Positions 44,629 to 53,120 of a stretch of DNA of 64,000 nt are shown piece by piece (within the stretch, counting starts at the first letter, position 1; every line of letters begins with the position of its first letter). The notes under the pieces are model-generated. The model was not told where the DNA came from. It worked only from the letters and a program-made list of their open reading frames with translations, and searched no databases. The stretch covers positions 4,473,001 to 4,537,000 of the forward strand of contig NZ_CP036533.1 of NCBI RefSeq assembly GCF_024585265.1. The letters are read 5' to 3'. The stretch is from Bradyrhizobium sp. WBAH42 (lineage in GTDB: Bacteria > Pseudomonadota > Alphaproteobacteria > Rhizobiales > Xanthobacteraceae). A program made the translations under genes and the position numbers.

Positions 44629-44721
44629 TCAGGAATGCGTGGTGCGGTAGGCGTCGAGCGCATGCGCCGCGAAGACGCCGATGCTGCACAGTGCGAGCAG
44701 GGCTGAGATCAGCTCGATCAT
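44629..44721 (-). CDS. Possible 30-residue single-span membrane peptide
   Basis: Reading left from ATG 44721, a 30-residue frame contains one hydrophobic span (LISALLALCSIGVFAAHAL). GGAGG lies seven bases upstream on this strand. The start overlaps the stop of another tiny frame (ATGA). The pair looks like translationally coupled micro-ORFs, but length makes the call uncertain. Confidence 0.35.
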   Translation of the reverse strand: MIELISALLALCSIGVFAAHALDAYRTTHS

Positions 44722-44801
44722 CGCTCGTCCTCCCGTAGCGGCTGGGCAACGAGGTTCTGGCAGCACGAATATTCGTAGATCAGGTCGAGGATGAACTGCA
44801 T
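44718..44801 (-). CDS. Possible 27-residue leader-like micro-ORF
   Basis: From ATG 44801 a 27-residue frame (MQFILDLIYEYSCCQNLVAQ...) ends in an ATGA overlap with the 44721 frame. It has an AGGGA sequence upstream as a possible ribosome site. It may be a coupled small protein or chance. The remaining bases 44802-44997 hold the MaoC gene leader and nothing else recognised. Confidence 0.3.
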   Translation of the reverse strand: MQFILDLIYEYSCCQNLVAQPLREDER

Positions 44802-44997
44802 GGTGGCCGTCCCTGTATTTATTTTGACAACCACTTAAGCCGCGATCTGTTTCAGGCGTGTTTCGTCGCATAGGGAAAGGGGTTTCACGAGGAACCTTGC
44901 GCTGGTTTGTGCGCTGCGGGCCCGCTATATCCCTCATGGCTCAGGCGATTTTGAGCCGTCTCTTCGGGAGCGGCGCATCATATTGCGAGGCAAAATC

Positions 44998-45444
44998 ATG
45001 GCGCAGGTCGAGTGGTTCGACGATCTCACCATCGGAATGCGGTTCAAATCCCCCGAAGTCGTGGTCACCGAGGCCGACATCAAGCGCTTCGCTGCCGAGT
45101 TCGATCCGCAGCCGATGCATCTCGACCACGAGGCGGCGAAGCAGACCCTGTTCAAGGGGCTTGCCGCCTCGGGATGGCACACCGCCGCGATCGCCATGAA
45201 CCTTGCGATCCAGACCCGTCCGTTCGGCCCGCATCCGCTGATCGGCGCCGGTGTGGACGGCCTGCGCTGGACCATGCCGGTGCGGCCCAACGACCGCCTG
45301 CATCTGGTCGGCGAGGTCATGAGCCTGACGCCGTCGAAATCGAAGCCGCAGGGGATCGCGCTGGTGAAATGGACCATGTTCAACCAGAACGGCGAGGAGG
45401 TTTACACCTTCACTCCGATCGCGATCGTGCCGCGGTCGGGATAG
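44998..45444 (+). CDS. MaoC-family hydratase/dehydratase
   Basis: The 148-residue hot-dog protein shows the R-hydratase motif region ADIKRFAAEFDPQPMHLDHEAAKQTLFKGLAASGWHTAAI, with the Asp and His expected of MaoC-type enoyl-CoA hydratases. ATG 44998 is favoured because it gives the standard length; an ATG at 44983 is in frame. It probably acts on an acyl-CoA, but the acyl chain cannot be told. It stands alone. Confidence 0.85.
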   Translation: MAQVEWFDDLTIGMRFKSPEVVVTEADIKRFAAEFDPQPMHLDHEAAKQTLFKGLAASGWHTAAIAMNLAIQTRPFGPHPLIGAGVDGLRWTMPVRPNDRLHLVGEVMSLTPSKSKPQGIALVKWTMFNQNGEEVYTFTPIAIVPRSG

Positions 45445-45530
45445 GACGGCCGCCGGCCATTCGCCTCGCCCTCTTGCGAGCCGCCGGCGGAGGTGGTCAT
45501 CTCGGCGCGGGGAACGCGCTGGAGGCCGAC

Positions 45531-46043
45531 ATGAAACGATCTCTTCTCGCCGCCGGAATTCTCGCTTGCGCCTTGAGCGCAACCGTGTTGGGCCCAAGCG
45601 CTGCGCTTGCGCAACAATCCAAGGTCGGCGACTGGACCATCGAGAAGCGCACGCAGGACACCCACTGCAATGCCAGCCGCGGCTACAAGGACAAGGATGA
45701 CGAGAACCGCGACTACGTCATCGTGATCACCTATTCCGAGCAGGCGATCGTGATCGTGATGATCTACGACGGTTGGGAATGGGACAAGGTCGGCGAGATC
45801 CTCCGGGCCGATGTCGGCACTGACGATGCCGACATCATGAAGAAGGCCAAGTGGGAGGTCATGGACAAGACCACGGTGCGCGGCATCTTCGCATACGACC
45901 AGTCGATCATGGATCGCCTCGCGAAGGCCAAGCGCCTCACGCTGGATTTCGAGGACGACGACGATGACAGCATCGAGATGCAGATCCCGCGAGCCGGCGA
46001 GGCGCTGGCGGCGCTGAAATTCTGCGAGGAGAACCGGAAATAA
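45531..46043 (+). CDS. Secreted acidic protein of unknown function
   Basis: The 170-residue protein has a signal peptide (LLAAGILACALSATVLGPSAALAQQ). The mature part has two cysteines (DTHCNAS, KFCEE) that could form a disulfide and a notable acidic run (DFEDDDDDSIEMQ) near residue 140. Its opening KVGDWTIEKR resembles invasion-associated locus B-like proteins, but I am not sure. GGAGG precedes the start by several bases. Confidence 0.65.
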   Translation: MKRSLLAAGILACALSATVLGPSAALAQQSKVGDWTIEKRTQDTHCNASRGYKDKDDENRDYVIVITYSEQAIVIVMIYDGWEWDKVGEILRADVGTDDADIMKKAKWEVMDKTTVRGIFAYDQSIMDRLAKAKRLTLDFEDDDDDSIEMQIPRAGEALAALKFCEENRK

Positions 46044-46059
46044 TCGATCTACCTTGTTG

Positions 46060-46088
46060 GTCCCGCCGGGGGCGTGCCGCGGCGGGAC
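46060..46088. terminator. Hairpin between converging genes, no T-run
   Basis: GTCCCGCCG (46060-46068) pairs perfectly with CGGCGGGAC (46080-46088) around an 11-base loop between the stops of the secreted-protein gene and the RND pump gene. No T tract follows on either strand, so it is at best an atypical bidirectional terminator. Confidence 0.35.
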
Positions 46089-46093
46089 GCTGT

Positions 46094-49000
46094 TCACTCG
46101 GCAGGCCCGTGGACCGGCGCCGCGCCGATGTCGCTGCCGTGATGGATCAGCGGCTTCATGCCCGTGACGGTTCGGAGCAGCACATAGAACACCGGCGTCA
46201 GGAACAGGCCGAACACGGTGACGCCGATCATCCCGGAGAACACGGCAACGCCCATCGCGCGCCGCATCTCCGAGCCGGCACCGGTCGAGAGCACCAGCGG
46301 CAGCACGCCCATGATGAACGCCATCGACGTCATCAGGATCGGGCGCAGCCGCAAGCGACTGGCTTCGATCGCGGCCCGGATCGGCGTGCGCCCGGCGAAT
46401 TCGAGTTCGCGCGCGAATTCGACGATCAGGATCGCGTTCTTGGCGGAGAGGCCGACCAGCACGATGAGGCCGATCTGGGTGAAGACGTTGTTGTCGCCCT
46501 TGGAGATCCAGACGCCGAACATCGCGGCGAGCAAGCCCATCGGCACGATCATGATGATCGACAGCGGCAGGGTCAGGCTCTCATAGAGCGCGGCCAGCAC
46601 CAGGAACACCAGCAGGATCGCCAGCGGAAACACCCAGATGCCGGAATTGCCGGCGATGAACTCCTGATAGGTCAGGTCGGTCCATTCGAAGGCAAAGCCC
46701 GGCGGCAGCACCTCCGCGGCGATCCGCGTCGCCGCCTCCTGTGCCTGTCCCGACGAGAAGCCGGGCGCGGCCGCCGCGTTGATGTCGGACGACAGGAAGC
46801 CGTTGTAGCGGATCGCGCGCTCCGGTCCCGCGCTCTGGCGGATCTTGAGCAGCGCCGACAATGGCACCATGTCGCCGGACGACGAGCGCACCTTCAATTG
46901 CCGGATGTCGTCGGCGCGGGCGCGGAACGGCGCGTCGGCCTGCACGCGGACGGAATAGGTGCGGCCGAACTTGTTGAAGTCGTTAACGTAGTAGGAGCCG
47001 AGGTAGATCTGCAGCGTGTTGAACACCTCCGTCACGGGCACGCCGAGCTGAAGCGCCTTGGTGCGGTCGATGTCGGCGAACAGCTGGGGCACGTTGACCT
47101 GGAAGCTTGAGAACACGCCGGCGATCTCCGGCGCCTTCTGCATCGCAGCCATGAAGGCGTTGGTCGCCTCGTTCAGGGCGTCATAGCCGAGACCGGCGCG
47201 GTCCTCGATCTGCAGCTTGAAGCCGCCGATGGTGCCGAGGCCGTTGACGGGCGGCGGCGGGAACATGGCGATGAAGGCTTCCTGGATCCCGGCATATTTC
47301 TTGTTCAGCTCGGCCGCAATCGCATTCCCGCTCAGGGCCGCATCCTTGCGCTCGTCGAACGGCTTCAGCGTCGAGAACACGATGCCGGCGTTGGAGGAGT
47401 TGGTGAAGCCGGAGATCGACAGGCCCGGGAAGGCTACCGAACTCTCGACACCGGGCTGGGTCAGCGCGATGTCGCTCATCTTGCGGATCACCTCCTCGCT
47501 GCGGTCGAGCGTGGCGCCATCGGGCAGGCGGGCGAAGCCGACGAGGTACTGCTTGTCCTGGCCCGGCACGAAGCCGCTCGGCACCTGCTGGAACAGAAAC
47601 GCCGTCAGCCCGACCAGCACCACATAGAGGCCCATCACCGCGGCCTTGCCCGAGATCACCTTGCCGACGGTGCCGCTGTAATTGTCCGAGGAACGCGTGA
47701 AGGCCTTGTTGAAGCCGCGGAAGAACCAACCGAGGCTCTTTTCCATGATCAGCGTCAGCCGGTCCTTCGGTTCGTTGTGGCCCTTGAGCAGCAGCGCCGA
47801 CAATGCCGGTGACAGCGTCAGCGAATTGATGGCGGAGATCACGGTCGAGATCGCGATCGTCAGCGCGAACTGCTTGTAGAATTGCCCGGTGAGACCGGAG
47901 ATGAAGGCGAGCGGCACGAACACCGCGATCAGCACCAGCGCGATCGCGATGATCGGGCCCGAGACCTCGCGCATCGCTTGATAGGTGGCATCCCGCGGCG
48001 ACAGCCCCGCTTCGATGTTGCGCTCGACGTTCTCGACCACGACGATGGCGTCGTCGACGACGATGCCGATGGCGAGCACGAGACCAAACAGGCTGAGCGC
48101 GTTGATGGAGAAGCCGAACACGTGCATCACCGCGAACGTGCCCACGATCGACACCGGCACGGCCAGCAGCGGAATGATCGAGGCCCGCCAGGTCTGCAGG
48201 AACAGGATCACCACCAGCACCACCAGCGCGATCGCCTCCAAGAGCGTGTGGATCACGGCCTCGATCGAGGAGCGGACGAATTGGGTGGGATCGTAGACGA
48301 TCTGGTAGGACACGCCCTCCGGCATGTTCTTCTTGATCTCCGCCATGGTGGCGCGGACATTGTCGGAAATCTGCAGCGCGTTGGAGCCGGGCGCCTGGAA
48401 GATCGGGATCGCCACCGCCTGCTTGTTGTCGAGCAGCGAGCGCAGTCCGTATTCGGAAGCGCCAAGCTCGATGCGCGCGACGTCGCGCAACCGCACGACC
48501 TCGCCGCGCGTACCGGTCTTGACCACGATGTCGCCGAACTGCTCCTCGTTAGCGAGCCGGCCTTCCGCATTGACCGAGAGTTGGAGATCGATGCCCTTGA
48601 CGTTCGGGGAGGAGCCGACCACGCCGGCGGCGGCCTCGACGTTCTGCGCCTGGATCGCCCGCACGATGTCGCTCGCGGTGAGCCCATGCTCGGCGGCCTT
48701 CTGCGGATCGACCCAGACCCGCATCGAATAGTCGCCGGCGCCATAGAGCTGGACGTCGCCGACGCCGTCGATCCGCGCCAGCCGGTCCTTGACGTTGAGC
48801 ACCGCGTAATTGCGCAAGTACGTCATGTCGTAGCGGCCGTTCGGCGACAACAGATGCACGACCATGGTGAGGTCGGGCGACGACTTCTTGGTGATGATGC
48901 CGAGCTGGCGCACCACGTTGGGCAGGCGCGGCTCGGCCTGCTGCACCCGGTTCTGCACCAGCTGCGTCGCTTTGTCGGGATCGGTGCCGAGCCGGAACGT

Positions 49001-49282
49001 CACCGTCAGCGTCATCGCGCCGTCAGTGGTCGCCTGGCTCGACATGTAGAGCATGTTTTCGACGCCGTTGATCTGCTCCTCGATCGGGGTCGCCACCGTC
49101 TCCGCGATCACCTTGGGGTTGGCGCCGGGATAGCTTGCGCGCACCACGACGGAGGGCGGCACCACGTCCGGATATTCCGAGATCGGCATCGCGAACAGCG
49201 AGATCAGCCCGGCGAGGAAGATCAGGACCGACAGCACGCCGGCGAAAATCGGACGGTCGATGAAGAACTTTGAGAGATTCAT
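46094..49282 (-). CDS. RND multidrug efflux pump, inner-membrane subunit (AcrB-like)
   Basis: The 1062-residue protein is the usual HAE1 length with the N-terminus MNLSKFFIDRPIFAGVLSVLIFLAG, two sets of transmembrane helices and two large periplasmic loops. The proton-relay Asp pair is visible in LAIGIVVDDAIVVVENVERN. It exports hydrophobic toxicants using proton motive force. The membrane fusion gene lies 120 bases upstream in the same direction; no outer-membrane channel gene is present, so a shared TolC-like partner is expected. Confidence 0.93.
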   Translation of the reverse strand: MNLSKFFIDRPIFAGVLSVLIFLAGLISLFAMPISEYPDVVPPSVVVRASYPGANPKVIAETVATPIEEQINGVENMLYMSSQATTDGAMTLTVTFRLGTDPDKATQLVQNRVQQAEPRLPNVVRQLGIITKKSSPDLTMVVHLLSPNGRYDMTYLRNYAVLNVKDRLARIDGVGDVQLYGAGDYSMRVWVDPQKAAEHGLTASDIVRAIQAQNVEAAAGVVGSSPNVKGIDLQLSVNAEGRLANEEQFGDIVVKTGTRGEVVRLRDVARIELGASEYGLRSLLDNKQAVAIPIFQAPGSNALQISDNVRATMAEIKKNMPEGVSYQIVYDPTQFVRSSIEAVIHTLLEAIALVVLVVILFLQTWRASIIPLLAVPVSIVGTFAVMHVFGFSINALSLFGLVLAIGIVVDDAIVVVENVERNIEAGLSPRDATYQAMREVSGPIIAIALVLIAVFVPLAFISGLTGQFYKQFALTIAISTVISAINSLTLSPALSALLLKGHNEPKDRLTLIMEKSLGWFFRGFNKAFTRSSDNYSGTVGKVISGKAAVMGLYVVLVGLTAFLFQQVPSGFVPGQDKQYLVGFARLPDGATLDRSEEVIRKMSDIALTQPGVESSVAFPGLSISGFTNSSNAGIVFSTLKPFDERKDAALSGNAIAAELNKKYAGIQEAFIAMFPPPPVNGLGTIGGFKLQIEDRAGLGYDALNEATNAFMAAMQKAPEIAGVFSSFQVNVPQLFADIDRTKALQLGVPVTEVFNTLQIYLGSYYVNDFNKFGRTYSVRVQADAPFRARADDIRQLKVRSSSGDMVPLSALLKIRQSAGPERAIRYNGFLSSDINAAAAPGFSSGQAQEAATRIAAEVLPPGFAFEWTDLTYQEFIAGNSGIWVFPLAILLVFLVLAALYESLTLPLSIIMIVPMGLLAAMFGVWISKGDNNVFTQIGLIVLVGLSAKNAILIVEFARELEFAGRTPIRAAIEASRLRLRPILMTSMAFIMGVLPLVLSTGAGSEMRRAMGVAVFSGMIGVTVFGLFLTPVFYVLLRTVTGMKPLIHHGSDIGAAPVHGPAE

Positions 49283-49315
49283 GGCCTTGCCCCCTCCGTC
49301 ATTCCGGGGCGCGCG

Positions 49316-49385
49316 CGAACCCGGAATCCAGAAGTGAAGTAATCGGAGTTTCGTAACTGCGAGATCCCGGGTTCGGGCTTCGCCC
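49316..49385. repeat. Dispersed palindromic repeat between efflux genes
   Basis: CGAACCCGGAATC (49316-49328) and GATCCCGGGTTCG (49373-49385) are inverted copies with one mismatch. The sequence resembles a common Bradyrhizobium intergenic repeat. It sits between the membrane-fusion and pump genes and would form a hairpin in their message. Confidence 0.65.
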
Positions 49386-49402
49386 GCCTCGGGATGAACT
49401 AA

Positions 49403-50647
49403 CTAGCGCTGCACCACGTCCTGGTTGCTGTGGTTTGACGCCTGCTGCGGCCCCCGCGCGCCCATCGCTGCCACCTCCGTCTTGAGGAGGGCGCCCGGAC
49501 GCACGCGTTGCAAACCGTTGACGACGATGCGGTCGCCGGACTTCAGGCCCGAGGTGACGATGCGAAGTCCATCGACGGCACCGCCGAGGGTGACCGGCCG
49601 GTAGACGGCGCGGCTGTCGTCGCCGACCGCCATCACGAACTTCTTGTCCTGGTCGGTGCCGATGGCGCGCTCGTCGATCATCACCAGCGCCTGTTGCTTC
49701 GGCTGGCCCATGCGCACGCGCGCGAACTGGCCGGGAATGAGGCGTCCGTCGTCGTTGCGGAATACAGCGCGGACACGGATGGTGCCGCTCTGGCCGTTGA
49801 CCTGGTTATCGATGAGCTGGATGTGGCCCTTTGCGGACAAGCCGCCCGACGTCGTCATCTCGACCGGGATCTGATCGAGCTTGCCGCGGCTGCCGGTGCT
49901 ATCTGCGATCGAGTTCAGCGCGCGCAGCACCACCTCTTCGTCCGCATCGAACGAGGCGTAGATCGGATTGACCGAGACCAGCGAGGTCAGCACCGGCGAG
50001 GCGGTGCCGGCGGCGACGAGATTGCCGACGGTGACCTCGATCTTGCCGACGCGGCCATCCACGGGGGCGCGCACCTCGGTGTAATCGAGATTGAGCTTTG
50101 CGGTCTGCAGCGTCGCCTCGGCCGCCTTGACGTTGGCGATCGCTTCGCGATTGGCGTTGTCGCGCTGGTCGTAGTCGCGCCGGGTGACCACGGCGTTGCC
50201 GACGAGCTGCGCGCCGCGCTCGAGCTCGCTCTGGGTGAAGACGACGCGCGCTTTGGTGGCCTCGAGCTGGGCGGCCGCCTTGTCGACCTCGGCCGTATAG
50301 GGGGCTGGATCAATCTTGAACAGCACGTCACCGGCCTTCACCAGCGCGCCTTCGGTGAAGTTCGCCGACAGGATCGCGCCCGCGACGCGCGGGCGGAGCT
50401 CGACGCGGTTGATCGCCTCGAGCCGGCCGGAGAAATCGTCCCACAGCACGGTCTGCCGCGGCTCGATCATCGCCACCGTGACGGAAACAGCCTGTTCAGC
50501 TGCGGCCGCCGGTGCGGTGGCTTGCGCCGCATGAAAATAGCGGCCGGTCACGACCGAGCCGGCCGCGGCGAGGGCGCCCACGATGGCGACGCCGCCCAGA
50601 AGGCGGCGGAAACGGCCGGTGCGGGAGGTATTTTGGGAGGGGGGCAT
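49403..50647 (-). CDS. RND efflux membrane fusion protein (AcrA-like)
   Basis: The 414-residue protein has an N-terminal hydrophobic anchor (FRRLLGGVAIVGALAAAGSVVTGRYF) without a lipobox Cys, then the HlyD/AcrA pattern: lipoyl halves (VELRPRVAGAILSANFTEGALVKAGDVLFKID; VRAPVDGRVGKIEV) flanking a coiled-coil hairpin and a C-terminal beta barrel. It links the pump to an outer-membrane channel. The palindromic operator at 50664 is 17 bases upstream of its start. Confidence 0.92.
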   Translation of the reverse strand: MPPSQNTSRTGRFRRLLGGVAIVGALAAAGSVVTGRYFHAAQATAPAAAAEQAVSVTVAMIEPRQTVLWDDFSGRLEAINRVELRPRVAGAILSANFTEGALVKAGDVLFKIDPAPYTAEVDKAAAQLEATKARVVFTQSELERGAQLVGNAVVTRRDYDQRDNANREAIANVKAAEATLQTAKLNLDYTEVRAPVDGRVGKIEVTVGNLVAAGTASPVLTSLVSVNPIYASFDADEEVVLRALNSIADSTGSRGKLDQIPVEMTTSGGLSAKGHIQLIDNQVNGQSGTIRVRAVFRNDDGRLIPGQFARVRMGQPKQQALVMIDERAIGTDQDKKFVMAVGDDSRAVYRPVTLGGAVDGLRIVTSGLKSGDRIVVNGLQRVRPGALLKTEVAAMGARGPQQASNHSNQDVVQR

Positions 50648-50663
50648 TTGCGCGCTCCAGATA

Positions 50664-50679
50664 TGTAGTGTTCACTACA
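50664..50679. promoter_or_regulatory. TetR operator TGTAGTG-TT-CACTACA at the efflux promoter
   Basis: This is a perfect 7+2+7 palindrome in the divergent region between the efflux operon and its tetR gene. A degenerate copy (TATGTACCATTCACTAA) lies at about 50714-50730. Position immediately before the fusion-protein start fits repression of the pump by the adjacent TetR protein. Confidence 0.75.
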
Positions 50680-50845
50680 GATGTGGAGCTGGATACCGCA
50701 GTGCAAGATACTTATGTACCATTCACTAAGAAAATTGTACGCCGATACCGCAACGATTGGAAGACACAAGAAAAAGAAAGCTAGAACAAATAGATAGGGT
50801 CTTGCGTTAGGCTGAGGACAAACGCCGATCCGAGGAGACAGGCAC

Positions 50846-51451
50846 ATGGGCATGGGACGCCCCCGGGAATTCGACGCCGAAATGGCGTTGGACCAGGCGA
50901 TGGAAGTGTTTTGGCGCCATGGCTATGAGGGCGCGACCATTGCCCAGCTCACCGAGGCCATGGGCATCAATCCGCCCAGTCTCTACGCCTGCTTCGGCAA
51001 CAAGGAAGGGCTGCTGAGGGCCGCGCTCGACCGCTACACCAGGCTGCGCAACATCTGGATGGACGAGGTGGTGGCAGCCCCCACTGCCCGAGCCGTGGCC
51101 GAGCGCATGTTGATGGGCATTGCCGACAGGCAGACCGATCCCGCCAATCCGCCCGGCTGCCTGCTGGTGCAAGGCGGCATTGCCTGCGGTACCGGCTCCG
51201 AGAACGTCCCCTTCGAGCTCGCCGCGCGCCGCGCCCAGAACGAAGACCAGCTTCGCGACCGTTTCGTCCGCGCCAGGGCCGAGGGCGATCTCAAGGAAAG
51301 CGCCGATCCGGCTGCGCTCGCGCGCTATGTCTCGGCGGTGTCGGTCGGCATGGGCGTGATGGCGTCCTCGGGTGCCGATCGCGAAGCGCTGCGGCAGGTC
51401 GCGAGCGTGGCCGTGCAGGCCGTCGAGGCGCAGTCGGTCGATCGAACTTAG
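50846..51451 (+). CDS. TetR-family regulator of the efflux pump
   Basis: The 201-residue protein has a TetR DNA-binding domain (GRPREFDAEMALDQAMEVFWRHGYEGATIAQLTEAMGINPPSLYACFGNKEGLLRAALDRY) and a C-terminal domain of the kind found in AefR/AcrR-like repressors. It is divergent from the RND operon with a palindromic operator between. ATG 50846 has a GAGGAG ribosome site; ATG 50852 is also in frame. Confidence 0.9.
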   Translation: MGMGRPREFDAEMALDQAMEVFWRHGYEGATIAQLTEAMGINPPSLYACFGNKEGLLRAALDRYTRLRNIWMDEVVAAPTARAVAERMLMGIADRQTDPANPPGCLLVQGGIACGTGSENVPFELAARRAQNEDQLRDRFVRARAEGDLKESADPAALARYVSAVSVGMGVMASSGADREALRQVASVAVQAVEAQSVDRT

Positions 51452-51887
51452 ACCAGGGTGGGATCAGGCCTGATTGCAGCGAGGTACGGCTGCTGCCGCT
51501 TAGCCTCATTCCGAGGAGGCGCGCGCACGGCTCGCGCAGAAGCAACCATGCCTTCCGATCGGTTAACGGCCTTTGGTGTGAGCCACACGCGATGGCGGTC
51601 ATGCAATCGTGCCGCTGTTTTGCCCGACGCATCAAGCGCCCCCACTAGGCTCGACCGCACGAGGCGAATTCTTCAACGATTTCTACTTTGCATGGGGTTG
51701 TTTTCGCATTTTTGTTTTGAGTGACGGCCAGGGCACCACCGCCGAAACGGGTCGACACGAAAGCTCCTAAGAGTTTCTACACACAGTTGTGTCAGCTTCC
51801 CGCGCGTCAATATCCGCAACCTGCATCGGCGCCCCTCATTGCGCGCACGAAAAGACAGGACCCGCGGGAATCGAGGGGGCGTAAGCC
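51452..51887. other. Intergenic stretch with no gene recognised
   Basis: This 436-base region is more AT-rich around 51670-51725. It contains a small hairpin ACACA-CAGT-TGTGT near 51779-51792 and no frame with a ribosome site and plausible composition. It probably carries the promoter of the MFS-guanine deaminase unit. Confidence 0.5.
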
Positions 51888-53105
51888 ATGACTGCACTTG
51901 CTTCGGACGCCGGTCGCGCCAGGAGCGGGATCGTGCCGATCCTGTTGTGTGTCGTGCCGTTCAGCCAGATTCCGCTCGATGCCTATACGCCAGGCCTGCC
52001 GCAGATGGTGGTGGATCTCGCCGCCGATCCCGCCTCGATGCAGAACACCGTTACCGCTTACATGCTCGGTATGTCTCTGGCGCTGGTGCCGGTCGGTATT
52101 GCCTCGGACACAATCGGCCGCCGCAACGTGCTGCTCGCGGGCCTGTCGGTGCTGATTGCGATGAGCATCGCCTGTGCGCTCGCCACCAGCGCCTCGCTGC
52201 TGCTGGGCTTGCGCTTCCTGCAAGGCATCGGCGGCTGCACTTGTCTCGTTGTCGCCTATGCGGTCGCCGCTGATTGTTTCCGCGGCCGCGAGCTCACCGC
52301 GATCTCCGGCCTGCTTGGCGCAGCCTGGGGGCTTGCGCCGGTGCTGGCGCCGGCGGCCGGTGGCTTCATCGTCGAGCTGACCTCGTGGCGCGGTGTCTTC
52401 GTCGTCATTGCCCTCGCCGCGGCGATCGTTGCCACGATCGTCGTATTCCTTCTGCCTGAAACATTGCCGGCCGAGCGGCGTGCGCCGTTCGATCCGCGCC
52501 GCACCGCCGGCATCTTGCGCGATGCGCTGGTGCGGCCGGGCTTCCTCGCTTTCGTGCTGGTCTTTGCTGCCGCAGCCAGCGCGCAGCTGGCGTTCGGCGT
52601 GGTAGCGCCGTTCTTCTACCAGACTGGTCTTGGCTATTCGGCGGCCATCTACGGCCTCGTCGCACTCGGCCTCGGCGGGGTCAATCTCGCCGGCGAGCTC
52701 GGTTGCGCGCATTTCGCGCGCTTCATGCCGGCGCGCGTGCTGGGCTTCGGCGCCTTCGCGCTGTTCCTCGCCGGCGCCGCGGCCCTGACTGCAACAGGCA
52801 TGACCCTCGGTCTCGATTTCGCGTCGATCACGATCGGCGGCGCGCTGGTGCTCGGCGGCTGCGGCGTGCTGTGCCCGATGATGTACGGCATGGCGCTCGG
52901 CCTGTTCGAGCGCGACCACGGCCTGATCGGCGGCCTGATCAGCGCGCTCTGCTATCTCGCCGTCAGCGGCGCCATGGCGATCACGGCGGTGTTGCCCGAA
53001 GCGACGCAGGCGCCGATCGGATGGCTCTATCTCGGCCTCTGCGCCCTCGCCGGTACGCTGCTCGCGATCTCGCTGCCGTCGGCGCGGCAGGCCACACAGC
53101 CTTAA
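51888..53105 (+). CDS. MFS transporter, Bcr/CflA-like
   Basis: The 405-residue protein has twelve predicted hydrophobic segments, the MFS loop motif GIASDTIGRRNVLLAG between helices 2 and 3, and the drug:H+ antiporter-type stretch GLLGAAWGLAPVLAPAAGGFI. It lies 15 bases upstream of the guanine deaminase gene. A purine or purine-analogue transport role is possible from that link, although Bcr/CflA members normally export drugs. Confidence 0.85.
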   Translation: MTALASDAGRARSGIVPILLCVVPFSQIPLDAYTPGLPQMVVDLAADPASMQNTVTAYMLGMSLALVPVGIASDTIGRRNVLLAGLSVLIAMSIACALATSASLLLGLRFLQGIGGCTCLVVAYAVAADCFRGRELTAISGLLGAAWGLAPVLAPAAGGFIVELTSWRGVFVVIALAAAIVATIVVFLLPETLPAERRAPFDPRRTAGILRDALVRPGFLAFVLVFAAAASAQLAFGVVAPFFYQTGLGYSAAIYGLVALGLGGVNLAGELGCAHFARFMPARVLGFGAFALFLAGAAALTATGMTLGLDFASITIGGALVLGGCGVLCPMMYGMALGLFERDHGLIGGLISALCYLAVSGAMAITAVLPEATQAPIGWLYLGLCALAGTLLAISLPSARQATQP

Positions 53106-53120
53106 GGAAGGAACTCGATC

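Noticed and set aside
47882..49273. 463-codon rightward open frame
   Set aside because: Antisense to the RND pump gene; composition dominated by His, Asp, Arg and Gln, typical of GC-rich antisense frames.
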